From positions 1 through 44,421 of the forward strand of contig WKLE02006548.1 in assembly GCA_014885115.2 (NCBI GenBank): 44,421 nucleotides of DNA, in the 5' to 3' direction. A model generated the notes under the pieces. It was not told the DNA's origin. It saw nothing but the letters and a program-made list of their open reading frames with translations, and did not search any database. This document shows, piece by piece, positions 1 through 10,525 of this stretch. Every line of letters starts with the position of its first letter. Within the stretch, counting starts at the first letter, position 1. The stretch is from Asterionellopsis glacialis. Its lineage: Eukaryota; Bacillariophyta; Plagiogrammaphyceae; Rhaphoneidales; Asterionellopsidaceae. The position numbers were made by a program, and so were the translations under genes.

Positions 1-271
1 AAGAAGACTGGATAGAGTTGGGGTTGTAAGCGGATTCTAATATTATATAGATTACATACCCCAGACTTGATCAAATTTTTGAAAGATTTTTGGATATTTA
101 TTTTTTTGATGTCTTCTCGTAACTCCCAGACACATTGTGAACCGAAATGATGAAGTCCCTTTGGGGTTCAGAATTGCGCACAGTATTTACATAAGTATCA
201 TGTGAATAGTGTCACCAGCCTCCCACAAGAAGGGGAATGGTGTGTGAGAAAAATGAGGAAAACTCACTAAT

Positions 272-1385
272 TTATGATTCTGTTTGAGGATTAGGACAAT
301 CATGGTTGATGGTGGTTTGTACACGATTGACATTGTCAAGCATGATGTGTGATCCTTTGGGGATATTGCGGAGGTAATCCATGAATGATGAGGACCGCCA
401 GCTAAGGACAAATTTTTTGTCTTTTTTGGGAGCTCCTGATAAGTGTAGCGTGATGCAGGCTCCAATACAGATAGAGTGGGGGGACCATAGATTAAGTTCT
501 TTCGATTTTGGGGATATTTGATAAACATGTTGAGCTGCTAGATGTAGATATTTTGATATGTTAGAAGCTTTTATAAGACGTGCAGTTTTGGAAGATGAGG
601 ATGCTCAATAAACTGCAATAGGGTGATCAGGAGGGAGATCATTGAATGATAGGAAGTGGTCACAAATTCAAAGTGCTGCCCAAACAACACAATGAAGAGG
701 ATCAGTATCATTTCTGGAATATGTTTTACAGTGAATTGTACGCAGGTAATTTGGTGAAGGTGAAGAGGTTGTTTTGAGGCTTGAGGAAGGTCATGACCAT
801 TGGAGCCATAGAATATCATATCTTTATTGATGAAGGCTCATGTTTCATTGGTGATGGCTTTTTGATGTTTAGGGTAGGAGTGGTATTGGTTGGGCTGAGC
901 CCATTCAGAGATGCAAATTCCGGTGAATTTGCCCACCACATTCCAATCAGCTATGGCTGAGGTGAGGGAGTGAGGTTGGGAAGGGTCAGTTTGTAGGATA
1001 AGATATTCGATCATCTGTTTTGTAACTGGATTCTGCCAATTGACCTGGCTTTCCCATTGTTCTTGTTCGTAAAGAAGTTGTTTGAGATCTTGGCACATAG
1101 AACTGGTAGCATCATTACAGCAAGGATCATGTAGACTCAGATTATGGTTGGTCAAGAGTTTTGCAGCAGATCAGAGACAGCGTTTTGCAGTATCTGCTCA
1201 AATACCGCAATTGGCAAGGTTATTGCCCTGTAAAAGGTTGACTAGGTAAGAGGCCATGATAGCATTGCGGGCCTCTATGTCAGTGATTGGAGTACCTTTG
1301 GTGGAATAATTTAAGGTAGGTAGTATGTTGTGTGATTTGCACCATGTTTTGAAGTGAGTTAATTGGTTGTGATGTGTCCTAACAT
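272..1385 (-). pseudogene. Tyrosine recombinase of the DIRS-like element, catalytic arginines lost
   Basis: The frame reads GKFTGICISEWAQ around 890-935, matching the TGFR-x-SEWAQ block of DIRS-type recombinases except that the catalytic Arg is Cys (codon TGC, 913-915). Downstream, after a shift near 430, the second frame gives an LWSPHSICIGACITLH segment. There the His of the HxxR motif is kept but the Arg is Cys (TGT, 467-469). It is followed by LSWRSSSFMDYLRNIPKGS, which carries the Trp and the likely nucleophilic Tyr. The reading ends at TAA 272-274. Three TGA codons (1198, 1171, 838) and a TAA at 571 interrupt it. With both catalytic Arg residues gone, strand transfer would not be expected. 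Confidence 0.72.
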
Positions 1386-4300
1386 TAGAGGTTCCATTGA
1401 TATGTCAATTTGGCCCATAGACAATGCTGAGTGAATTTGTGAGAGAAGCTCAGCACTCAGATGGTAGTGATTGCATGATGCTAATTGGGGGTTCTCCTAG
1501 AATAGAGTTTTCAGACAAACGAGTGGGTTAGAGTGTTCATAGATGCAGGAAATTTTGTCAGCATAATTTTGTTATCCTGGAATGTAATTTGGGTTGGTAC
1601 TGAATGTTGGATTGTACATCATGATTCAAGATAGAATGATTGACAGTGCCTTGGCCATACGTGAGCCTTTTGCTGCATTATTTGTCCAACTTTCTGTGGC
1701 TTTGTCAACTTGTTGAAGAAGACATGGGTGAGGTGGGTGGATGTTGTGGAGAAGTTGTAAGGCTACACAGGAGCCTGCAAAACCTATGATTAGGGTTGTG
1801 AATTTGAGACAATTTATATCGATTAAGTCATTGCTTTTGGTGGTTAAGAACTTGAGTGTGCAATGGTATATATTTTGAGGCCATTGGGTGTGGAATTAGA
1901 ACTGTAGGTCATAGGAGAACCCGCCTCCTCCTGAGAGACATGCATCACCTATTTGTATGTAGGTTGGATCTCTAGGGATGAGGTGTGCAATTGGTATTTG
2001 CCATGCAATGTGTTTGGATTTCAGAATAGTACTAGGGTGGCAATTATCTTGCGTGAAATAGAATCATAGTAGTAAGCAGTTTTTGAATGCCATAAAAGTT
2101 TGCTGCTGTTGGATCTTGTCCTGTTAGGTGTAAATGTTTACGATGGGAGTTGTCAATCCAATCATCATTTGAATTTGACAGAAGGTCAGCAAACTGTCCA
2201 TCTAATGTGTGTTTGCGTAGAAATTTTTGTTTAAGACATTTGGCATTGTGTGCTAGGCATCTCTTGAGTTGGTCATATAATGAGAGGAATAAGAATTTTG
2301 TCCAAGGGCATAATAAAATGGCATCAATAAGTATGCCTAATAATTTTGCTTGTTCAAGGACTGTTCCAAAACGACAATTGTGATGGTATGGAGGTAGGCG
2401 TTGGAGAAGGTTTTTCTGTTTTTCTTGTGGTTAAGTTACCATAAGATTTCTTGTGTTAATGGTTTTTCTGCATTGTGTTCTTTCATAACTTGCAATTAAA
2501 TCTTGGTATTTTTCTGTTGAAATTTCATTGCGATGTACTGAGGTGTTGGTTTTGCCGATGCTTAAGTATAGACTTTCAATGCTTGCTTTTAGAGCTCGTA
2601 TATTTCTGTCTTTTCCAATGTCTGCCATTAAATTATTGTTGACATGTGTGTGTGTTTCTGTTGGGACTGGTAAGTTTGTAGACAGATCAATGACACCTTG
2701 ATTAAATTTTGTTGTGACAGATGGTGGATCTGAGAATTGTACGGTGTTGGTTAAATGTGAGTGTTTATGCATAAAACTGTTGTTGTAATATATTTTGTGC
2801 ATTAATTGTTGTTGTACTCATTGGAATGGTCCCCAGGTTGATGGACTAAAGCGAGAACCAAAAGTTTGGCTACATGAAAAGCATAAATAACCTGCTCCAG
2901 TGAATGCCATTGCGGCTATGATATCTGGTGCATATTTTGGTTGTCTAAAATAGCCTGTAACATCATTGTCGATTAGGTAAATGTCTTCATTGGGGTAAGT
3001 AATTCGTAAGTTGTAAATTCAAATGAGATGTTTTTGCCATTTGTCAGAAAATTTTTATTTCTGGTTCGGTGACTTTTGTGACAATGTCATTGATTGCAAC
3101 TGATGATGGGTGAACTTGATGTGATCCATCATAAACTAATCTATTGTTTTTACCGGATGCAACTACTAATCCTTGGGGGGTTAGGTGCATGTTGGGGACA
3201 AAGATTTTGAGCCACTCTGGTACCATTATGGTGTAATTGTGTTTGTCTTCTTTATTGAGGATTTTTTTGGTTTTTGAAGGATATTTGTCAAAGGATATGT
3301 GGTTGCCATAGTTTAGGTAATATTGGTAGTTTTTTTGTGATTCGTGATAATTGAATTTTGATGGTGTACCAATGGTAAGGGCTTGTTTTATTGAGTTGTA
3401 GTCGTCTTGGGATGCAACTGTATGGATATTATTGAGAAGAGTTTTTATGTTGCGGTGTTTGGCAGTGTAGTTTTTACTAAATATCGCATGATGTTACCAA
3501 AATTTAAGTTGTAGTGGATGGCACATGATGTCATTAAATTGATCTTTGATGTTGGGATTTCTGTTTGTGATGCATAATTGTAATTATATTTTTGTAATGA
3601 TGAAAAGTTGGTTTTCTTGGATGAGGATAATGCCAAGTAGAGTTTGGCTGAATGTTGGATGGTGGTAAATATTATTTGAAGGTCCATGTAAGATAGGAAT
3701 TCAGATTTAAAAATTTGTAGTAGAATGTGTTGGAAGTTGGGTTCTACTGTATAGCTGTGTTGTGGAGATAAACAACCAAATTTTGTCTTTGTGGACATGA
3801 GAATATTTTTCGAGGGATAAATTGGCTTACCTAAGTTGTGATTTAGAACTGTTTTGGTTTGAGAGGGTTTGTTCCTTGTTATTGTGGGAGTAGTACGGGA
3901 TGATTCAAAAGATACATCTGGTACTTGTGGAGTAGTAGAATGTTGTACTATGATTGATGTAGTACTGGTTCTACATTGTTTGGGTGTTAATATCAGAGTT
4001 TGTTGTTTTACCTTATTTGTTTTTAGAGTTGACAAATTGGTAGGTAATAAGTCTTGGATACTGAGAAGTCCAAATGAGACCAATATAGGTGTGAAGGACT
4101 TATTGGTGTATGATGCTTTACTAAGTAGTAGTGATTTATTGGAAGGTACTTTGTGTTTTATAGTTGATGTGGATTTCTTGGGAAAAGGATTCAACTTGGA
4201 AGAATTAGGTAGTGATTCAGTGGTGAATATTGGTAAGGATTTTGATGTGCTAGTAGTTGTAATGTGAGTAGTAAGAAGATCATTGCTAGTTTTATTTGAT

Positions 4301-4413
4301 ATGTCAAAAGGTTCCCCAGATGGGATACTGGTCTGTAATTTAGTGGGTTTAACCACTAGTGTTTTGATTATTAGAAGAGATGGTGTTGGTTTTTGAGTTT
4401 GTTTTGTCAGTGG
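1386..4413 (-). pseudogene. Reverse transcriptase / RNase H region of the DIRS-like element, inactivated
   Basis: After a Thr/Ser-rich leader (about 4356-3500) the frame enters an RT palm. Motifs seen include a GLVVASGKNNRLVYDGS block, an IYNLRITYP block, the motif A region DNDVTGYFRQ, and a FGSRFSPSTWGPF block (motif B). Motif C, expected as YVDD, reads HVNN at 2635-2646, so the polymerase is almost certainly dead. Further on, a GDACLSGGGGFSYDLQF segment and an IPG-x-QNYADKIS segment fit the RNase H-like part of such elements. Frameshifts lie near 3460 and 3050 (both at A5 runs) and near 2100. Nonsense codons include TAA at 2431 and 1896 and TGA at 3019, 2818, 2064 and 1626. Placing the frame through 2050-2150 is uncertain. 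Confidence 0.75.
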
Positions 4414-6874
4414 TCATTGCTGAGGAATTTGTTTCTGATGAGTTCAAGGAAGATGAAGACTGTGTTGATGTATTTGATGATGTACCATTGGATGAGTTAG
4501 GGAGATTGTTGTTTTTGTATGCATTGGCAAGATCTAGTCCAGTTGGGTTTTTGATATGAGTTTGGATGATAATTTGACTAGTGGGTTTCATTTTGGTCCA
4601 AGGGAGGTGAAGGAATTTGCATTTGAGGCCGTGTGAACAACTTTTGGCATCTTCTGCAAAGTTAGTGCAGAGAGGTTGGGCATCATCGGGGATTTTTGGT
4701 AGGTTGCGTAAAGGTTGTCCTGTGTTGTTGACAATAAACCCTTTTGTACTTATGGAGGTATTGGTATTGCGATTGGAGTCATTGTTTGAGTTTCGGGAGT
4801 TGTTATTGCAATTGTTGGCATTGTTTGTAAATGAATTATTGGTGCGTTGATGTTGTGAGTATTTTTGAGGTGGTTTGTAAATGCCAAGGTTTTGAGCAAT
4901 GTCTACTGTTGGTGATTTGATGGCAAATATACCGGGTGCTTGTTGGACAATGCAAGTTTTAATTGCTTTGATACATTCTTGGAATGTGAAGAGTGGGTTG
5001 TCTAATGCATTGGTTGGAATTTCTTTCATGAGTGAAATATTTTTTAGGTGGGATGGATTATAAGCTAAATCTGCATGGGCAGATAAGATTGGTTGGATAC
5101 TTGTGGTGATAAGCATGATTGGGATATTGGGATAGGTGTTGATGTGACTATCGTACCAGGTGGTAAATTCACGTGATGTTATGAGGTCCGCAAATTTTCA
5201 GATATGTTGTAAGATGAGAGGGGCTTGTTTGGGATCTGTTTCCTGAAAGTATAGGGATAGGATAGCATCGATGTTTGCTAAACAGGTAAGGACATCATTG
5301 ATAGTGTTGCATTTTATTTCTCCAAAGGACATAATTGTTGCTCAACGTTTTCTGCTGGGGTTATCACTGTTTAGTAATTCATCTTGATCAGCTTCAATAT
5401 CATCAGAGGAGAATGTTGAAGATGGTCTTGGTAGGAAGTTGAATACACTGAGTTTGTAAGGAAGGAGTTGCTGGCTAGAAGTAATAAAATGATGCAGCCA
5501 TGAGAATTGTTTGAGAGCTGTAATCTCTACATGGGATAGATCCATGATAGTTGTATATTTCTCAAGGTAGTCACGGCCGGATTTTCTTTCTTGGCAGATG
5601 GTATCAATGATAGTGTTGATTTTGTTTTTGGAGTATGCTGTAGACATTGTGATGGTGTCTTGAAAATCAGGATTGAGTGTAGGGAGAAAGACTTTGGTTG
5701 TGCCTTGTTCGTTGATAGCTGGAAAACCACCAAAAAGTTGGATCTTGTTTTTAGTTCGTTTTGCTGAAATGATGGATTGTTTATCAGTAAGTGATAAGGA
5801 TTTGTCATCTTGTTTTGTGGAAGATGTGCTGGAAGAGTTGGATGAAGGGGTGATGGGTATTCCAGGTTGAGTAGGTGTATTGTTAGTGGTATGGATAGGA
5901 TCTGTTGAGTTCTTTTGGTATTCTTCTGGGTGATCTTGGTTGTAAATGGATATGGCTAGAGATGCTTTTTCATTGACACGATTTTTGCAATTTGCATATT
6001 CAGGGTCAGTTGCCATGAGGAGATTTACTGTTGTTGTCAGTGGGAGTGATAAGGTTGGGATATTGGAAGTAGGTGAAGGGAGTTTTGTAGATGGTAGTTG
6101 AGAGTAAAACATTGGGGGTAAAGTATACTCATTGTATTTGGTTGATTTTGCCCAGGCAAGTGCTGCTTCTGCTGCTCATGGGTCATAATCAGCTAGGCCT
6201 TGAAGAATGTTGGTGTCTTCAAGGGAACCTTCAATGACTGTATGGTTAGCCATAAGTGGGATTGCTTGAGCATAAAGGGTGAGTTTGGTGTTATCTTTCA
6301 AAGAGTCTTGAATTGCGGAGCATGTAATATGATGAATGTGTGGTTGGGTTGAGTCTTCAAGGGAAGATGGTGCTGTAGGCCAGCTTGATTCCGTTTGATT
6401 GTTCGGAATGGTTGTAATGAATAAAAAGTTAGAAAGGACATGAGTTATGTTGACCAATGCTGGAGTTGCAGGGAATATGGTGTCACCTAAACTGCCTGTT
6501 GCTTTTGTTGGATCACTGTTTGTGTTGATATTGGTGAGTTCAATGTCGGAAAGAATGCAAACATTGCCTTGATAAGGGAATTCAATTCCAACTATGCGGT
6601 TGCTTGATAGAATGTTTGTCTTGCGGCTTTGGTGCGAGACGGGTGGGACCAGATATCCATTGAACTGATTCTGGTAGCGAATACAGGACATTTCCCAAAG
6701 GAATTGAAGTTGCCTGTGGCAAGTTGTTGGTAAGCGAATGTTAGGTTCATGTTTGGTTGGAGTAGGTTCGAGTATTTACGAATGAAGAAGTGTATTAGGG
6801 ATGACTCTATGGCGGGTAGAGATCACAGGGTCAATAGTTCTGAATGTTGGTGTTTGGTTCACAATAATTTCAGA
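4349..6874 (-). pseudogene. gag-like protein of the DIRS-like element, CCCH zinc finger, interrupted
   Basis: One reading frame runs from about 6874 to a TAA at 4349-4351 with a TAA at 6776-6778 and in-frame TGA at 6176, 5342 and 5198. The coding character continues smoothly through each TGA, for example YDP-TGA-AAEAALAW and LQHI-TGA-KFADL, so these sit in Trp-like places. Near the C-terminus (about 4600-4665) is a C-x9-C-x5-C-x3-H finger (CTNF...CSHGLKCKFLH), consistent with nucleic-acid binding by a Gag. It is preceded by an Asn-rich tract and followed by a Ser/Thr/Asn-rich tail. The next frame (pol) is +1 relative to this one and is open from about 4413, giving roughly 65 nt of overlap that could have allowed frameshifting or reinitiation. 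The true start is unclear, because coding-like sequence continues upstream of the first ATG at 6691. Confidence 0.7.
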
Positions 6875-7300
6875 TTATGTGAAGAATGTGAATAGTATTG
6901 TGTGGTGAATTTTGGGGAGGCGGTAGGATTTTGGCCGCCGTCGATTAGTATTAATGATGTAGAATTCTATGTTGAATTTTTCTATTTTAGTTAAAATAAT
7001 GTGATTTAGTGGCAATTTGTGATTGATTGGTAGTTGTAGTTTAGGTTTGTTTTGGCACCTTTTATAAGTGTTCTGTTTTTGGGTTGTGGTTAGTATTAAA
7101 ATTTGATTGGTGGATTGATGTTTGTAAATTAATCCATGACTGGGTGGATGATGGAACATAAGAGTATGGGTTATTGCATGTGAAATTGTGTGTTGTTGGT
7201 TTATGATAAAGATATATGGGTTTGGGTTAAATGTATGTGAAAGCGCAGGAATGTAAATTTTGTAGGGGACAGTATTATTTGTGATTTGATAAAGTTTTTT

Positions 7301-7329
7301 ATGGAATGGGATGGAATGGAATGGAATGA
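7301..7329. repeat. (GGAAT)n short tandem repeat
   Basis: An imperfect run of ATGGA/GGAAT units lies just upstream of the presumed leader of the retroelement. Confidence 0.7.
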
Positions 7330-7344
7330 GGTTGATCAAATTTT

Positions 7345-8461
7345 AATGGGATAATAGATCGTTAATGTGATCGAACACTTTTATGATAAGTGGATCATTT
7401 GATTGAACTCATGTTAGAGGATCTTGTATATGTTTGGTTTGCTGATGAGCTTATAAGAGTTAATTTGTTTGAAATTTTGAAGATTGTGTTGCAAAATTGC
7501 GGCATTTGAAAATGGGAACGGCGCCCATCGTTATCTCAAGTAATAACATTTATTCAGTTGAAGAGTCTGATAATTGTATGGAATTGATGAATTGTAAAGT
7601 CCATCTAAAACGTTTTCTGTTTCATCATCATCAAAGTTTTCTCAACGTAACATGCGTAACAATCAACAAAAAGTGAGGGAAACAAAAATTGGCTAAGTCT
7701 GTGATAGATTATCTGTAATGTAGATCAGCTTTTGGCTGACAATAGGGAAAGGGAGATATACTTGCGCGTAGATTGCGTAACGAGATCGATTTCCCTCCTC
7801 AGGAAAGTCTAGCCCGTCAAGTACAGTACCATTACCGGTAAATCACTGTTGGACAACTGCATTGTCTACTAACCCTAACTTTAGGAGGGCTAGGACTTCT
7901 CTTTAGTCGAGCATCTGTTGGGTAGCTCTACCTTGTCCTAACTGTGCTGTCGTATTAGTATGAGGTTAACAATGATGTTGGCTTTGGCATTACTTACTAG
8001 CTTTTAAGAAGCTGAACGCCAAGGAATTTTTTAATAACCCATGTAACTACATTGACCAAGATACACCCATAGTTGAAATTGATGCATTCATTTAAGTTTC
8101 AAATGCCAATGTAACTACATTGAACACCATTCCCACATAATTTAATATATTCATAAAAGTTTCAACATTATATATATGTATACACCTTTGTTGGGCATGG
8201 TTAAAAGAACTGATATGGAAAATAAATTCTAATGGTTGAAAGTAGCTAGTCCTGCCACAACTGGATTTTTTTTACTAAAACAAATACTGTGCAAATAATG
8301 AAACATAATATCATTTAGGAGTCAACAGAAGTAGACAACATGGAAGATCCTGCTGCTGTTCCTACTGTTCCTTTGAAGGATCATCCTTCTGTTGATGCAG
8401 AGAATGAGATCTAGAACGAGCCTTTTGTCAATAAAGGTTCAACTGTGCCTACGGGCCCTTT
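7345..8461. other. Intergenic stretch between the retroelement and the secreted-protein gene
   Basis: No convincing gene of usual size. It contains an imperfect tandem duplication (8041-8165) and a 24-codon plus-strand ORF (8340-8414) with a Pro-rich reading of unknown meaning. The rest is AT-rich sequence without recognisable features. Confidence 0.5.
8041..8165. repeat. Imperfect tandem duplication of about 65 bp
   Basis: ATGTAACTACATTGA begins both copies (8041 and 8109), and both end with TTTAAGTTTCAA or AAAAGTTTCAA. The middles diverge. It is local and non-coding. Confidence 0.65.
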
Positions 8462-9583
8462 TCACGGCCAGGGCCAAATTATAGTCATGCAACCAAAAAT
8501 GTTGGGGTTGCAATCTTTTAAGTCGTGTGTCGCCTCTTTATAATCTTTGTCAGATTGGAAATATTCACCACCAATCGTACCGTCTTCCCATTCTTCGTCG
8601 CCATCAAATTCCCACAGTAGCATGTATTTACAGGCAGTATTCCGAATTAGCTTTTTTCCGTACGATGAAATCTCATCTGGGCTCATTGCATAGATCGTTG
8701 TCCCAGCATCATTCTCTCCATAATGTCCCTGTTGTCCTGAGGAACCGTCACCTCCATTGGCAATATTCAGTCCACACACAACGTCAATACCCAAGGCATC
8801 TGCTGCATCTTTCTGTTTACCTGCATACTCCCTTGCAGTAATAGGATCATCAGGGTTATAAAGGTACTGGGCCACAGCAGCATCGATGTTAGACGGAACT
8901 CTCCTACCTGTGATACCGGTACTAGGAACATGTGGTACAAAATATGTTGTATCATCATAGCGTTCCTTTAGATCCGTAGGATTGAGTCTAATCCAAACAG
9001 GCAAGTCAGGAAAGAGACTTTTCAATTCGGCACCCATTAAATTGAGCGCGATTGGCTTTGGATCACATTCATCCCAGCCAAAATCGCCATAATTCATCAC
9101 GTCATCGGCCATCATGGCAGCAATGAGAGTCCCTGATGCTACATATTCATTGATTGTTTCAACATACTCTGCATAAGTTTCATCCTCGTCATCGTAAAAT
9201 CTTGTCACTCTCAAGTTTGTCTTCCATGCTTCAAAAGTGAACCTACCCTCTCCATCACAACCATCATTGTCGTCATCTGGTGTCCACTGATCTGTGAAGG
9301 CAATCACCGCCTTCCAACCTTTCGATTCGATATGAGGAAGAAAAGAATTTGCAAGGTACCCTGCCTTCATACGAGTCACGACGATTGTAAAGCCGAAATC
9401 GGTCGTTAAATCGTCGAGGACAGTGCAGCTTGCATCAGCATCCATGCATTCCTCTGTGTATGGCGTTCCTCCCCAGATTCCTACGGGGACTGCCTCCGAA
9501 GGAAGAACTGAAAAGAAGAGGCCTACCGCTACGTAAAGCGCCAAGGTTCTTTTTCGTGAAAGGAGAAAGCAAGCACCGAACAT
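8462..9583 (-). CDS. Secreted protein of unknown function, possible TIM-barrel glycosidase-like fold
   Basis: The 373-residue frame starts at the ATG at 9583; the longer reading upstream has no ATG. Residues 1 to about 33 form a signal peptide (basic FLLSRKR, then a hydrophobic ALYVAVGLFFSVLPSEA core). The mature part is acidic and Trp-rich, with GIWGGTPY at its start, Cys pairs, and alternating hydrophobic strands such as TIVVTRM, KAVIAF, LIAAMMADDV and KYMLLWEFDGD. This resembles the layout of secreted beta/alpha-barrel sugar hydrolases, but no family signature is certain. The ADD and WEFDGDEE segments could supply acidic active-site residues (inference). The stop is TGA (8462-8464), one of only two host TGA stops seen. 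A near-repeated 35-bp block lies in its upstream region. Confidence 0.75.
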   Translation of the reverse strand: MFGACFLLSRKRTLALYVAVGLFFSVLPSEAVPVGIWGGTPYTEECMDADASCTVLDDLTTDFGFTIVVTRMKAGYLANSFLPHIESKGWKAVIAFTDQWTPDDDNDGCDGEGRFTFEAWKTNLRVTRFYDDEDETYAEYVETINEYVASGTLIAAMMADDVMNYGDFGWDECDPKPIALNLMGAELKSLFPDLPVWIRLNPTDLKERYDDTTYFVPHVPSTGITGRRVPSNIDAAVAQYLYNPDDPITAREYAGKQKDAADALGIDVVCGLNIANGGDGSSGQQGHYGENDAGTTIYAMSPDEISSYGKKLIRNTACKYMLLWEFDGDEEWEDGTIGGEYFQSDKDYKEATHDLKDCNPNIFGCMTIIWPWP

Positions 9584-9601
9584 TTCGTTTGTATACAAGT
9601 G

Positions 9602-9696
9602 AAGCTCTTGGGAATAGTGAGCTGGTTCTGTCAACTTTATGGCCAGGTATATATAAGTAGTAAGGCTCCCGGGAATAGTGAGCAGATTCTATCAAC
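9602..9696. repeat. Duplicated 34-35 bp block upstream of the secreted-protein gene
   Basis: AAGCTCTTGGGAATAGTGAG at 9602 and AAGGCTCCCGGGAATAGTGAG at 9662 begin two copies that both continue to TTCTRTCAAC. The spacing is about 61 bp. The copies lie within about 115 bp upstream of the ATG at 9583. Confidence 0.7.
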
Positions 9697-9703
9697 ACTG
9701 CCG

Positions 9704-9719
9704 TACCTGGTACCTGGTA
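9704..9719. repeat. Two overlapping TACCTGGTA palindromic sites
   Basis: TACCTGGTA occurs at 9704-9712 and again at 9711-9719, followed by related GGTACTGGTAGGTACT sequence. The same 9-mer recurs at 23697, 23725 and 42227. Confidence 0.75.
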
Positions 9720-10525
9720 TGGGCTAGGTACTGGTAGGTACTTCGTAGTACATGAAAAAAAGTATTGTCAGATCCTTTTGCTGCAATAGCTTCACACCAG
9801 CTGAAAGTTTGGACTGGAAGAAAACGATGATACGAAAAAATAATAATTGAACCCACGTTAGCTTCAACGTTGAGCATTACTCCATACTCTACTAGAGTCT
9901 CCATCTTACTCTTGTGTTCCTATGGAGACAATGCCCAAAAACTTCACCGTACATAAAAAAACATCAAGAGTTCTTTTTTTGACCAATCATATTACAAGGT
10001 CGTGTTCTATGACTGCCTTACCAATATTTCTACTTACTGGATAAAAGTACAAAAAAAATGACCCCTTAAGTAAATTATGACATCACAAAGAACACCAGTA
10101 TTCCTGACAACAGATGAAAATGCAAAACTGTCTGTACCACATTCGCAAGTGGCAATCCTACTGTATTTCAATCCCGCCGTGCTTCACCTTGTGGAAACTT
10201 TTGTTGGTATCATGACGTCATCTAACGGCTGTTTGTCCCCGAAAAGGCCAACTTCACTTCTCATCTGTTTGACTTTTGAATCATACACAAATAGGACCGA
10301 CTTTTATATGTAGGAATAGAGAGTCTGGTATCGGAGAACGATGAACAGACGACTATCTCTGATATCGCAATCAAGCCTTGGTAATTTCATTTTACGTCGG
10401 GGACACCATGAGCATATCATTGACTTTGCTGCGCATCTGACAGATATTGTGTACATGTCTTCCAGGCGCATCATCCTTGAAACAGAAAACCAATACGCAG
10501 CACAAACAAACAAAAGAACAATAGA
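9720..10525. other. Intergenic region upstream of the coiled-coil gene
   Basis: No supported gene. A perfect TGACGTCA palindrome (10213-10220) lies about 306 bp before the ATG of the next plus-strand gene. A 62-codon plus-strand ORF (10341-10529) overlaps that ATG by four bases and may be an upstream ORF in the 5' leader. Confidence 0.45.
10213..10220. promoter_or_regulatory. TGACGTCA (CRE-type bZIP site)
   Basis: An exact palindrome. In Phaeodactylum, TGACGT-type elements are known as CO2/cAMP-responsive and aureochrome-type bZIP targets. One chance copy in a window this size would not be surprising. Confidence 0.3.

Larger units (their letters stand above)
1..7344 (-). mobile_element. Decayed DIRS-like (tyrosine recombinase) retrotransposon, 3' end cut by window edge
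   Basis: Read on the minus strand, this stretch gives, in order, a gag-like frame with a CCCH finger, a reverse transcriptase/RNase H and a tyrosine recombinase. RT plus tyrosine recombinase instead of a DDE integrase defines the DIRS/Ngaro/PAT group. The coding strand is strikingly poor in G: in a 75-codon sample (5117-5341) only two codons other than Trp and Met end in G. Reading frames are broken by single-base shifts near 3460, 3050, 2100, 1390 and 430, mostly at A/T runs, and by a few TAA/TAG codons. The 13-mer TTGATCAAATTTT occurs at 67-79 and 7332-7344 and might belong to flanking repeats, but I could not define split direct or inverted repeats. The boundary near 7345 is a guess. A 465-nt frame at 6875-7339 lies upstream of gag and shows no recognisable domain; it may be leader. 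Confidence 0.82.

Noticed and set aside
838..6178. A genome-wide change of TGA from stop to Trp
   Set aside because: Large host genes with many Trp residues (acyltransferase, LRR, GH99-like) contain only TGG. Two host genes (stops at 8462 and 33286) end at TGA, so any recoding would be limited to the element.
6875..7339. A 154-residue frame upstream of gag as an extra retroelement gene
   Set aside because: It has biased His/Ile/Thr/Asn composition from the G-poor strand and no recognisable motif, so it is treated as leader sequence.
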